A DNA stretch of 64,000 nucleotides from Amyloporia xantha (lineage: Eukaryota > Basidiomycota > Agaricomycetes > Polyporales > Adustoporiaceae), in assembly GCA_036971615.1 (NCBI GenBank), contig JAYKKR010000006.1, positions 1,984,001 to 2,048,000 of the forward strand. The letters are read 5' to 3'. Each line of letters starts with the position of its first letter. The first letter of the stretch is position 1. Positions 35,692-49,484 of this stretch are shown piece by piece. Under the pieces are notes generated by a model. It worked only from the letters and a program-made list of their open reading frames with translations, made no database searches and was not told where the DNA came from. The translations under genes were made by a program, and so were the position numbers.

Positions 35692-37898
35692 TCAAAATGC
35701 CCACATGTCGGCTACTACGTCCGCCGCACCGTTCGGACGCAGCTCCAAATCTACAACAGGTTCCTTCCTGATACGTCTCTGCGCCTCGGTATCAAATAGC
35801 TGTTCAGAAGAATTTAGAATCGTTCAAGCCTGAAAGCTCACGGCACTGTGCTTACCGTGCCATAGGTATGGTCCAGAAAGTCTTCCATGGCGTACGCAGG
35901 ACGCGTAAATGCCTCTTCAAATATACTAGCTAAAGTCGATGCTACAGCATGATAATGTTGCTTATGTGTGTACAGTTCCCATATCGATGATTCGATTGCG
36001 TTGGAAAGAACAGGGTTGGCTTCATGCATTTGGAACGGGTCTAGAGGCGCATACGTCAAATAACTCATCATCTACAATCTAGTATGAGCCTACCATCGTC
36101 ATTTTCGTCCACTTCGTTGACACGATGGATCATATGCATGAGGGCAGGATGTCTCTTGAAAAGATTGTATGTGAAGGGGATGATCATGACTACTGCTGCA
36201 GGCGGGGCGTTCAAGGAGAGCCTCGAGAGTCTTTTCACAAATGCCGCAACCAGTGCGGCAGGTAAATGCCTAAAATATACTTCGATGTCAGTGTGCTTTC
36301 CTGACATATCATATCAACTGCACACGGACGTTGAGCTCAAAAATAGCTCCGTCAATCTAAAGAATCGTGCACGGTGCTTGAGGTGGAGAACGTCGCGATC
36401 TAGGAAAGCATACAAGCGTGTGTAGAATGACGGATAGTCACTGTTTGAAGATATGTGTGAGAACGCACAGCACGCTCATACGATATATGCCATTAAAACG
36501 TACAGATTGTACTCCTTCATCAGAGTGAACAGCGCATTCAGGGCAAGAAGGCCCACTGTACCTCCTGAAAAACGCAAGAAATGAGATGAGTATAATCCCT
36601 CGCAACATGATTGAGAACGAACCGTAATCAACGCAGGACCCAACCCAGTCCATTATGAGAACTGGTCGTGTCAAATGAGGAATGACACCTCTGTGCAATA
36701 TATTCAAGACCCTGAGAGAATATGCCTTAGACTCCATAGCTCGCGCAGACAGACTGGGGAGTAGGCCAAGCCAAGCACGCGTAAAGACAGCTCGGTGTGA
36801 AGGAAGTGAATGGAGCGATTGATGAAGCGTGAGTTTGTGTAGTCTAGCTGACGGTATTTTTGACTTGGTAGAGTCACGCGTGGAGTGGTCTTGGTGAAAG
36901 AATGTTCTCCAGTCGTCTTTATCATCAAAGCCTATCTCCTCTTCATCATCCTGAGTCTCGGCATCATGGATAGACCCTTTGACAGGGGCCGGACGAGCAC
37001 CCAGCTCTTCCACCCACCACGCGTTCAACTCTGAGGGCGAAGTAGGAAATGTCGTGAGACCTTCGAGAAGACTGAGCACATTTTCAGGGATATAAGGGTT
37101 GTCCTGGGGCGTGTGATGTGAGAGCATGTTTCTGGCTTATAATGTCAGTGGTTCAGACACCTGCAAATAATACAGAGACAGACCCTGCTTCCCGTAGAAA
37201 AAACCATCGGATATCATCGTAAACATCTAACCATGTCTGTATGAAAGCGTCTCTGACATCCGACGCTATAGTTCTCTGCTCGTGGACATCTCTTTCTACC
37301 TTCTGCTTCTTATTGAGAAACGATTTGCGTGGTGAAGGTGGACAACTAAGAAGAGCGTTGACGATCTTGCGGAAATGCGAGATGTGAAACTGAGGTTGCG
37401 ATTGGTCTGCAGAGGGAGAGCGTATGGTCGCGGCCTTCGATAAGTGCTTTTGAAGAGAAAACAAAATTTGGAGAGCGGAAGTCTTTTTGCGAGTCAATAT
37501 CAAGACACATATAAGGATAATGGGAAACATACCCTCAATGTTGCATCTTCGTCTTTGAGCAGCCCAGTTAAGAGCTCGACAAAAGTATTCAGCTTCTCTA
37601 CGAGCCAAAGATGTACTGCCTTTTCGTCTTCCCCGCTTGGATGTCTGGATATGGTGCCGTCGGAGATGATCAATACAAAGGTCCGGTAAAGAGCATAAAT
37701 GGCTTTGCACAGATGCCCCTCGTCTTGAGCACTCAGAGCGAGGTCGAGTAGATCCGTTAACGGATTCAAAGAGGACTTGGTTGATACAGCATTGGCGAGC
37801 TGCGTTTCGAGCTGTCGGATGTAAGAGAGAGCATCGTTGTCGGTGGATGATTTACGCTTTTTTGAGGAGCTGGGAAGAGACGAACTCGGGGGGGACAT
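35692..37898 (-). CDS. NOC4: Nucleolar complex protein 4 (NOC4/UTP19 family)
   Basis: Acts with NOP14 in maturation and nuclear export of the 40S ribosomal precursor. Minus-strand gene with at least seven exons; the first three are 37898-37533, 37482-37184 and 37131 to about 36625, and the last is about 35795-35692. Typical pieces: a basic start (SKKRKSSTDNDALSYIRQLE), the conserved block YPSFYTRLYAFLDRDVLHLK followed by RARFFRL, then the CBF-domain phrase LPAALVAAFVKRLSRLSLNA and IPFTYNLFKRHPALMHMIHR. The end reads DHTYGT-LFDTEAQRRIRKEP, as in other NOC4 proteins. Introns are about 50 bp, as in the neighbours. Confidence 0.88.
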
Positions 37899-38276
37899 GG
37901 CGCGCAGGAGGAACACAGACAGTAAAATAACAGAAAATAACCCGATCGAGTATCGCCTCCTGCCGAGCACCACGTGGACACAGCCGATCGAGATGTAATT
38001 CTTTATACTTAACTGACCACGATCAAATTTAGTCTCATGCGTCAAGATCAAAATTCAGTATCAAAATTCAGTGAGGAGACGAGTCGAACAACACATAAAA
38101 TATCGATCACAGCAATACAAAGCATGCTACGTGCCGCACAACACGGGATAATGATCCTACAGATGTCCTGACAACCCTGCCGAGCAATGCAACTCGTTTC
38201 TAACTACAAACCCATCTTAGAGCCGTATGTGCACAGTAATTTTACATCATCTTGCAACCTTTCATACAACAAGATA
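37899..38276. other. Spacer between NOC4 and the CCCH gene (tandem, minus strand)
   Basis: AT-rich. It contains the NOC4 promoter and the 3' end of the upstream CCCH gene. No coding frame. Confidence 0.45.
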
Positions 38277-40717
38277 TCAGCCATCCATGCTGAAAAGATC
38301 GTCGTCGTCACCCGTCAATACAGGGCCACTTAACGGGCTCAGGGAGCCTTGCGGATTGTAGCTTCTTCCGCTCGGACCACGCATCCCAACGCCTATGCCC
38401 GACGCCCCTCCACCTACACAAGGTATGTCAGCGATAGCTCAAAAATGCAAACAGGTAAGTACGTACGAGTAGTCGCTGCAGAGTATGATAGACGTGAGAA
38501 GACTGTCTCCAGGCCCCCCATAGTAGACGCGGAGGTGGTGGACGGCTGAACTGTGAAGTTCGGCGACATAGACACTTGGTCCAAGGACGTTGTCGCGCCG
38601 GGAGACATGCTGTGCCATTCACCAGAAGTACTGTGAGTGTGCCCGAATGCCTTGGTACCTGGGGAGAATCCACTCATATGGCTGAACGCACCCGGCGTTG
38701 ATGGCGAGGCAATGGAAGGAGGTGGAGGTAACGCGTGAATCCTCGAATATCCAGCCGCGAGACCTTGCGGCAAGCTCTGCCCAGGGGCATGAGACTGCAA
38801 CGCTCGAGCAGAGGGTGAGATTGCGTTTCGCCGGTCGTCTACATCAGGACTGAAGCCGTCGTTTCCGCCAGGGATCGAGCGACCAGAGACATGACGGTTA
38901 GGGAGATGAGAGTAGTAGATATCCGAAGACGGGTTATCCATAGACGTGCGGTTTCCAATCGCACTCGCCCTAGGTGGAGAAAGGGCACCGGCGGTAAGGC
39001 CGGCCCCATAAGCACTGGGATAGAGATTATGTGATACATTAGGACCAGTCGATGTCAGACCTGATATACCAGATAGTAGATTAGACCGTTTTGCGTTGGC
39101 ATAGTGATGATGAAGGCTGGGAAGGAATGCGGCTGATGCATTGGATGGTGCCAAGATGTCTTCACCAGAGGGCCTACCCGACAAGCCCGAGTTGGATTGG
39201 AAAGAACTCGGGGTACCGTTCCCGAGCCCGCCGCCCATAGCAGAGGCACCCGATGCGCTACCAACGTCATGACCACCAGGCGCAGCGCCACCATTGTCAC
39301 CCCATATAGACCTGATATCCTGAAGAAGAGATGGTGCAGGTACGGAACGAGAGTATCTGTGGTGCCCTTCACCGACAGATCGTTGCCCAGCGCCTACGTC
39401 ACGCTCCGGACTCATCAAATGAGGACGAGTGCCATTCGTCCGTGAGAGCCGCCTAGATCGCTCTTCAGGCGTAAGAAGGTCCGTCAACGAACTAGGGAGG
39501 AATTCTTCGAGATCTTCGTCCTCCACGACAACCTCGCCTGCCATCCCTGGTGCATTCATTCCGCGCGTGCTCCGTTCGGTCGACCAGCCCACCATAGCGC
39601 CCAAAGAAGCCGAGAGGCCGGATCGAGCCTTATAACCGTTCCCGGAGTCATCCTGGTCTTTAATCATGAACACTGACTGAGAGCCAGGCGCCGAGAAGGG
39701 TGAGGTAGAAAGACCAGGCGCCTGAGGAGAGGTCCCAGGGGTGAAACCATTAACACGAGCGGGTCGGCTTGCGGATGGTGACGAGCGAGGGGGAGAACCG
39801 ATAGGCCCAAAGTCCACAGCGCCTGGCGAACCATGCTGAGTTGGGCCTATGCGACGAGGAGCCGCAGCAGGCGTGCTCATAGGGAGCGGCGAATGAGCGG
39901 CGGTCTCGGTTTTGGAAGAAACCTCTCCATTCCCAGTATCAACTTGCGGGGAGTCCTGAGCAGTCGTCGAGGTGTCCGAGGCCGTGCGGGCGACGGCAGG
40001 TTTGCCGTGAGCAGGCGCGCTAGGCAGTTTGTTGCTCTCGTCTGGTAAACCAAAGGATGCGAAGTCGGTGTCTTTGACAGGGGGTGCGGGCGTAGAAGGG
40101 GAAAGGGTTGCTTTGAGTGGCATCGGTATGGCCGATCGTGAGGAGTTTGGAAATAGCCCTAGTAGGAGCGGTCGATCCACCCAGTAAGGGATTGCGAGAC
40201 TGCGAGCCGCCAGAACCACCCCCGTGAGGGGCGCCCTTCCCAGAGCGACCACCCCCTCTACCACCTTCCCGACCACCACCGCTGCCCCCGTTGGAGGCGT
40301 TGGCAGCAAGCTGTGCAGCCTTTTTGTTCTTCCTGTCCATAGACATGCTCTGACCAGGCAAGATATGCGCTAAAGCACACTTGTGGCCAAACTTGCAGTT
40401 GCCCTTCACGAACCATGCGCATACCTCCTTCTGCTGGCCCGGTTCCAACACCGAATGGGAGAAAGGACAGGAGGAGCCCGCGGTACAGGAGCCGACTTTG
40501 AAAAATTTGCAAGGGACATGAGAGAGATCCTTGGCTAATTTGATGGCAAGAATATATTCCTCAGGCTCTAGATAAACGTTCGTAGTATTGGCCACATACT
40601 CTTAGATGACCCCTTTGCCTTGCCATTCTTATCCTTTTCTCTATCCTTTTCACGTTCGACTTCCCTGACACTGTCCGGCGGAGTCTCACTGTCGTTCCTA
40701 TTGTCCGGGGCGGGCAT
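38277..40717 (-). CDS. CCCH zinc-finger protein, probably RNA-binding
   Basis: Exons on the minus strand: 40717-40600, 40534-38467, 38413-38277; about 773 residues. Two adjacent CCCH fingers lie near residues 45-95: CKFFKVGSCTAGSSCPFSH and CAWFVKGNCKFGHKCALAH, followed by LPGQSMSMDRKNKKAAQ, a pattern shared with yeast Lee1-like proteins. The rest is Ser/Pro/Gly-rich and disordered, with a conserved short block (KDTDFASFGLPDE) and an acidic end (DDDDLFSMDG). Oddity: after STAPTRAIS the frame must shift by one base to read SRSAIPMPLKATL; removing one A from the AAA at about 40152-40154 does this. Divergent from the MAP kinase gene. Confidence 0.75.
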
Positions 40718-42776
<2,059 letters not shown>

Positions 42777-43116
42777 TTGTATGCGGCGATGAGACTAGTT
42801 GGGACATATGTGCTCGAATGTGGATACCCACCAGCAGGTCAGATGGATGACCGCTCCATAATATGTATCATACAGGCTGACTTGTAGATTACGATGCTTC
42901 TCTTGAAATCGATGATTTGGTGCTTGAGCTAATTGACCGCCCATTAGGGTTAGGGCACGTGACCTTTGTATACGGATGACGTCGGGAGGAGGTTTGAGTA
43001 GGATGTCATCCCTGACATGTCGTAGGAGCCATGCTCATACATAAACAATTTCGCACTATGCAATATAAACCAGTCACAGCCACAACAATCCTCTCCAATT
43101 CTCAATCATCTTCATC
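42777..43116. other. Tandem spacer between MAP kinase and 6-phosphogluconate dehydrogenase
   Basis: Contains the promoter of the gene at 43117, including a pyrimidine/CA-rich leader (ccacaacaatcctctccaa). No other gene is seen. Confidence 0.45.
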
Positions 43117-44916
43117 ATGTCTCAAGCACAATTCACCCAGGTTCGTGACATTCGTTAGTAGATATATGTTTGCAGGTATCTCACTCTCTGCAGATCGGGC
43201 TCATAGGTGCAGGCTCCATGGGTTCCGACATGGCCATGCTCTTCGCTGAGAATGGTCTCCAAGTCTCAATATTCGACGTCAAACCTCAAAACATCGACAA
43301 CCTCGCCACCGTTTTCCGTGACGGGCTCGACTCAAAGTATCACCAACGCGTCGCTTCGTTCAAGGATTACCAGCCTTTCATGGACAGCCTCGGTGGTGCA
43401 AACAACCCGAAGCTTCTCGTCCTCAGCATTCCGCACGGCAGTCCCGCAGACAAGGTCATTGAAGATATCCGAGGGTACCTCACCGAGGGTGACATCATCC
43501 TTGACGGTGGAAACGAGTGGTATCAGAACGCAGAACGCCGTCAGAAGGCATTGCGTCCCCTCGGTGTATCGTACATCTCGATGGGCGTTTCCGGTGGTTA
43601 TCAATCCGCCCGGCGTGGTCCTTCCATCTCCCCGAGCGGCGACAAGAAAGCGCTGGACTCCGTCATGCCGCTGCTGGAGAAGTTCGCTGCCAAAGACCCC
43701 AAGACCGGCCAGCCTTGCGTAGCAAATTTGGGACCCGCTGGATGCGGCCACTACGTGAAGATGGTCCACAATGGCATTGAGCAGGGTATTCTGGGGATCG
43801 TCAACGAGACTTGGGAACTAATGCACAAGTGTCTCAGTATTGATCTCGACGATATCTCTAAGATCTGGACGAAGTGGGGGAGTAGTGGCGAGCTGGTATG
43901 TGCCGTACTTGCGTGTCTGTATTCGTGCTGATTCATGATACGTTTACAGAGAAGGAACTTTCTCATCAATATCGGCGCAGAAATTTGCGGTCGCCATCAC
44001 CCGGACAGTCAATCTGGCCACGTCCTAGACGAGGTGCAAGACAAGGTTGTCCAGGATGCCGACGACTCGGAAGGTAGGGTGTTATCAGTGTCTATTGAGA
44101 GATATGCGCCTCTCACATTATTGCTTCGATTATGATAGGTACGGGAATATGGTCCGTCATGGAAGCCGCAAGACGTCATGTATCTGCACCGACAATCTCG
44201 AGTGCTCACTTCTTCCGCATAGCTTCCGCTGACCGAGCGCAACGTCTCCTTGTTGCGGACAGTCTCGACGAGTCCCTTGGATCAGCACGGAAGCAACAAG
44301 TCAACAACGCCATCCGCGATGCATTCCTCGAGGATCTGCGCCTTGCTGTGTACTGTGCATGTCTTGCGTCGTTCATTCAGGGTCTCAACCTGATCGCACG
44401 AGCGAGCGAAGACGAGGGATGGGAGGTGGATTTGGCCACCTGCATCCGGATCTGGCGAGAAGGCTGCATTATCCGTTCAGAATATATTGCTGACCTGCTG
44501 CAACCACTTCTTGCGGAACAAGGCAAAGTAACCAACGTACTCACTTTGAAGCCAGTGGGCGCAGAGATCTGCCGCACCATCCCGGCACTGAAGAGGGTTG
44601 TCGCTTTAGCGCTCGAGTGGAATGCGCATATGTGAGTGTATGGGGTGTATTCTGTCCAAATATATCTTGACTTCCATCCAGTCCGACGTTGAGTGCGAGT
44701 CTGGAGTACTTCAAGTACTGCGCAGGGAAAGAATTGCCAAGTCAATTCATGGAGGCGGAAATGGATTACTTTCGGCGCCCATTCGTACGACCTCAGGTCA
44801 GAGGGCGCTGGGGAGGTCAAGAAAGGTGAGTGTAGTGTTTGATCGACTCGTTTAAGCTCAGGAAGGCCCACGACGGCTCGGCAGGACAACACCACTTTGA
44901 ATGGAAACCGGCGTAA
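43117..44916 (+). CDS. GND1: 6-phosphogluconate dehydrogenase, decarboxylating
   Basis: Third enzyme of the oxidative pentose phosphate pathway, giving ribulose-5-phosphate and NADPH in the cytosol. Exons: 43117-43140, 43194-43895, 43950-44073, 44139-44631, 44682-44825, 44862-44916; 513 residues. The Rossmann motif is IGLIGAGSMGSDMA; the family signature appears in IILDGGNEWYQNAERR and ISMGVSGGYQSARRGPSISP, and the active-site lysine lies in GHYVKMVHNGIEQG. The C-terminal helical domain includes ADRAQRLLVADSL and AYCACLASFIQG-type sequence. The second exon is placed at 43194 rather than after the cag at 43175, since that leaves a 53 bp intron rather than 35 bp and gives TQIGLIGAG. Family members usually read NGIEYGDM where this has NGIEQGIL, and SGGEEGAR where this has SGGYQSAR, so it may be a divergent paralogue. 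Confidence 0.88.
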
Positions 44917-45302
44917 GAGGTGTGCGGTGGTAGTGCGGCGATGAGCGCGGAAGATCCGGGCGAAACGAGGTGGCTGTAATGATGTAGCATTTGAATGACC
45001 GTCCGTCAACAATGTAGCTATACTGTATGTATGTCTTGAATTAAAGAGCTGAAGTTGAGAAGGTTAACACGTGAATAATGGGACGAGCGGGGGAGGTTGC
45101 TATAGATGGTTAGGGCGTGGAGAATAGACGCCCGAGTGGGGAACCGGTTCGCGTCAAGGCCGGGGGCGACTTGACTCTCGACTCTTCGGACTTGCGTTCT
45201 AGCTATTAGCATCCGCATGTGACTTCGCCTTCCACCAGGCCAGCCTAACAGTCGACTGCATGCTGCTCACCCTCTCTTTCACTATCACCACCAACTGCAG
45301 CC
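44917..45302. other. Tandem spacer between GND1-like and PDK-like genes
   Basis: Contains the promoter of the gene at 45303. No coding features. Confidence 0.45.
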
Positions 45303-47076
45303 ATGTTCCGCCTAACCCAAGGTCTATGGGAGAGAATCCATCACTATGCATCCTTTCCGCAGACAGGAGGTCAGTCGTGGACTCTCCAGGTCGCTGCTCG
45401 ACCCTCTGACGCGTCTCTAGTCTCACTGCAGCAGATGGTTCTCTTCGGACAGAATCCTAGCCAAGGAACGCTCTTCCGAGCCAGCCAGTTCTTGCTTGGT
45501 ACGTGCTAACCTACCTCCCTTTTTAATCGAACCAATCATCTCTATTTGGGTCAGAGGAACTGCCCATTCGTTTGGCTCATCGTGTGAAGGAGTTGGATCA
45601 GCTCCCACACAACCTGAGTGACATGCCGTCCATATGCAAAGTCAAGGACTGGTATGCGCAATCCTTTGAGGTGTGCCCCGTGTAGACCCGGCTTCCTTAC
45701 CGTTTCTGATCGTCTTACCACAGGAATTGATATCATTCCCGTCTCCCAAGTTGTCAAAGCACATACGCGAAGCACTCATGGCAACCTCCTCAGACGCGTC
45801 ACTTCCAGAATCCACCCCGAATCCATCTCTACCCTATTTTGGCGCCGACGACTATGGCATCCCTATGACTCCTACTCCTGGCATGTCCTCAGGTTCCGTA
45901 AACGGAAATGGTAATGGAAACTGCACCTCGAACCCATACAAATTGCGCATTCCCATGGAGAGAAGGCAAGTGCAGTAACGCAGGAAATGGTACTTGTTAA
46001 CGTCTTTCTACAGGTATTATGCCGATACACGATCAATCAACTGGCCACCAGAAGTGCAGGACTTCAATCGCAGATTCACGAAGACATTGGAATCAATCAA
46101 GAAACGGCACGATCCGACGGTCACAACAGTAGCACAGGGTGTCCTTGAGTGGAAACGGAGGCAAAATGCGCGGAACATTAACCTTGATGTTCAGCATTGG
46201 CTCGATCGCTTTTACTTGTCGCGCATAGGCATCCGGTTCCTCATTGGCCAGCGTAGGTCTGTTACGGCCTCGGTCTTCCTGTGTGCTCACATCTGTGTAG
46301 ACATCGCTTTGAATACTCTACAGCCACATCCGGACTACGTTGGGATTATCTGTACAAGTGCTGTAAGTCGGCTGTGGTTCGGTTTCATGTCTGCGCTCAC
46401 TATGTCATGTATGGCATAGAACGTTCATGATATTGTCCAAGAAGCCATTGAGAATGCCCGGTGCGTTCATACCTAGGGAGATCTGCTTGGTGCTGTCCTC
46501 AACTATTCTTTTCAGCTTTGTGTGCGAAGAGCATTATGCGATGTTCAAAGGACCACCCGTACAGCTCATCTGTCCCAATGATCTACACTTTGCCTATGTT
46601 CCGGGTCACTTGTCGCATATCTGCTTTGAGCTCCTTAAGAACTCGCTGCGTGCCGTTGTCGAGCGATATGGGCCCGAGAACGAGGACCATTTCCCGCCTA
46701 TCAAGGTCATTGTCGTGGAAGGGAAGGAGGATATCACGATCAAAATATCCGACGAGGGCGGAGGGATACCGCGAAGCGCCATCCCGCTCATCTGGACTTA
46801 CATGTACACGACTATGGAAGGCCAGAATATCGATCAGGACTTCCAGGCGAGCGACTTCAAGGCGCCTATGGCGGGTTTCGGGTATGGTCTCCCACTATCA
46901 CGACTGGTGCGTGTGTTGTGGACTTGACCTGAATGGAACGAGGTCTGACTGGATTCGTGTTGTAGTACGCACGGTACTTCGGAGGCGATTTGAGGTTGAT
47001 ATCTATGGATGGCTTCGGTACTGACGTTTATATTCATCTGAATCGGCTATCGAGCAATCGGGAGCCTCTGCCATGA
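45303..47076 (+). CDS. PDK: Mitochondrial protein kinase of the PDK/BCKDK family
   Basis: Phosphorylates and inactivates the E1 subunit of pyruvate (or branched-chain 2-oxoacid) dehydrogenase in the mitochondrial matrix. The plus-strand gene has at least eight exons, starting 45303-45369, 45421-45498, 45555-45670, then 45724-45965 and 46014 onward. The N-terminal four-helix part has [34 protein letters not shown]. The GHKL ATPase part shows the N box ([15 protein letters not shown]), G1 ([12 protein letters not shown]) and G2/G3 ([30 protein letters not shown]). A Gly/Asn/Ser-rich insertion ([12 protein letters not shown]) separates the first helices. The intron at 45966-46013 uses a GC donor (AG|GCAAGT); only this keeps PMER-RYYADTR in frame. 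Confidence 0.92.
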
Positions 47077-48152
47077 TTTTCAAAAGTGCTGACGTGAACT
47101 GAATCATCTGCTAACATACCATTCCATTTCTTTACATCGTAATTACTGCATTCATCTGTATTGACAATGTTACCTCACGTCGAGCATGTACCAATATTTT
47201 TCGCAATGTATGACCTCATGACCAAACACATCCTACTTGTTCGAACGAGCTCTTTGCCTACTCTAGCATCAGATCTTGCCATGGTCTCATCAGCTTTTAG
47301 ATGTGGCTGGCAGCGGAGCCGTTAACGTTGATCATCTCTGCGTACGTCAAACCGACATTTCAAGGCGTCGAACAACAGAATAAATATACCCATTGTAGCT
47401 CAAGGGCCGACTCCATCTTTCAAGTCTGACTGTGTAACCTGTTCCTCGTGACGGTTCTCCCTATCATGGTGCAAACGGGTCTTTGAACGGGAAGGCTTCG
47501 AATTGACCTTGATTTCAGAACTAACGTCTTGCTGAAGCCCGAGGCTTCATAGTCCTTGCAGTACGATGATGGCCGCGGTGTGTCCGGCTGGGCGACGTCT
47601 CTTCAGCAATCTTCGCGGTCCATGCGTATTTCAAAGTTCATGCAATCGTCCCTAGATGGTTGAGACACTGCATAAGAGGTGCGAAACGAATGACGCGACC
47701 AAGGCTACATGTCCAGACCCCTAAGCGTTCGAGCAGTAACGGGACTCCTGTACATCCGCTTTATGGACTTCTTGACACATATCCTAGGCCGTAAAGATCG
47801 CACGTACACGACTAGTTTATGACATGGCGAAACAATAAATGAAAAGGTCGCAGACGGCGGCTCTGTATTCTCACGATCGTTTGGCATGCGAAAAGAGACT
47901 GCACATGGCACAGGATGTCGTACTTGATATCTACGCTGCTTCACCACAGGAAAGCTACCTATTCCGACGACAAAAAACAAGTAAACAAAAATATGATTTG
48001 CGCACCATGAGACTTCCCGTCCACTTCCAGAACCTCAGAACTCTTAGCAGTCGTAATGCTGAACCTCAGGCTTGACCCATGGATTGTATGCCGTTTTTCG
48101 GACAGTTACACTCCTGACGAACAATCATCGACGCTACAAACTACATCTCGTT
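47077..48152. other. Convergent intergenic stretch of about 1.1 kb, no supported gene
   Basis: Short frames only (78-91 codons) without family features. Lies between the ends of the PDK-like gene and the eIF2-alpha gene. Confidence 0.4.
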
Positions 48153-49484
48153 CTAGATGGCCTCTTCGTCGTCCTCATCTCCCGAAACCTCGGCATTTTC
48201 TTGACTTGCTTTGGCCATGAGCTGTGCCAAATCGTGCTCTTCCGTCTCCGAGATGGCTTTTGGCTGAGAAAACCGAAGTCAGTATGCTGTTACGGATGAT
48301 TGGAGCCGGCGACAAACCTTCATCTTCACCACAAGCGATCCACCATGATCCTCTATAGACGATTGGATGGATTCGATAGCACGTTCTAGCCGATCTACAG
48401 CTGCGTACTATCAAAGTCAAATCGACATAAGCGCGAGTTGTGAATGAATCAGGCAGCAGGGCACCTACTTTGTCCGTAGCATTAGTGCTCAGAACATAGA
48501 GTGGTGGTGCTACAAGCTTCGCCTTGATCGGCACAGCCTCATTGCTCTGACGTTCACCTGCACGGAGAGCTTTCTTGATAGCATCGATTCCAGCCGGTGT
48601 GTAGCAAGTGAGCTCGATATCGGCACGTAATTTGATGGGTTGTGGGGTGAGTCGACGGGCAATAGTACTCGTAAGGATATTCATAGTCGACTGCGGGACA
48701 GGACTGGGCAGAGAAGAGAATACAGCTTCCGGTTCCCTTCGAAAAAACAAGACATATTATAACTCAGTTGTTGTTCGAAGTAATGAACCGCTTACGTCAA
48801 AGCAAGCTTGAAAGCGTCATACGTATGTCCGTATTTCTTTCCAAGTGGCCAAGCAATCTGCTCATAGAGTTGTTCCAATCGTTCTTCCTCGTTCGACCCG
48901 GCTACTACAGGCTCCTCCGCTACTTCATCTTCATTTCCCTCCTTCCTCGCTCGCCTTGCTTTCTTGATGTCTTTAGTTTCGGACTCCGTCCTGTCATTCG
49001 GTACTTCCGTGCCATCGGCACCGATGGACGGTAGCTTGGACGCAACATGGCGCATGATCGATGCTACTGTCTTCGATTTCATGTAGCGTTCTTCACATTT
49101 AGTAATGTCCTCGGGGGAGACACGGCGTTTTGATAAGTCAATGTACCCTGAGAGTAGAACATGTTCATCTCAGGTCATTTTCACGAGGCACGTACAGATA
49201 AATCATACCTTTCTCTTTGTCCACCCTCAAAACAACGACGACCTCATTCCTACCTACACGGATAAGCTTTTGGATTGACCTGATACGCCTGCGAGACAAC
49301 TCGGAAAGTAAGATCATTCCCTCAATGTTGTCATATTCTAACTGAAAACCGACATTCAGTATGTTAGATTGCAGTATATCCTACGACATACAAGCTTGAC
49401 ATATGCGCCCATCTCTGCTATCTGGCGAACTTGGACCATAACCAGTTCATCAACCTCAGGGTAGCGCTGCTCGTAGTATCGCAT
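48153..49484 (-). CDS. SUI2: Translation initiation factor eIF2, alpha subunit
   Basis: Subunit of the GTP-binding eIF2 that brings initiator tRNA to the ribosome and is phosphorylated under stress. Minus-strand gene; exon 1 is 49484-49392 and exon 2 starts at 49341, with further short introns. The S1 domain reads [18 protein letters not shown] and [20 protein letters not shown]. The stress-kinase site is present: [19 protein letters not shown], where the serine equivalent to Ser51 is residue 47 here. The alpha-helical and C-terminal domains are complete ([32 protein letters not shown]). The end is acidic ([10 protein letters not shown]), as in fungal proteins. Confidence 0.95.
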
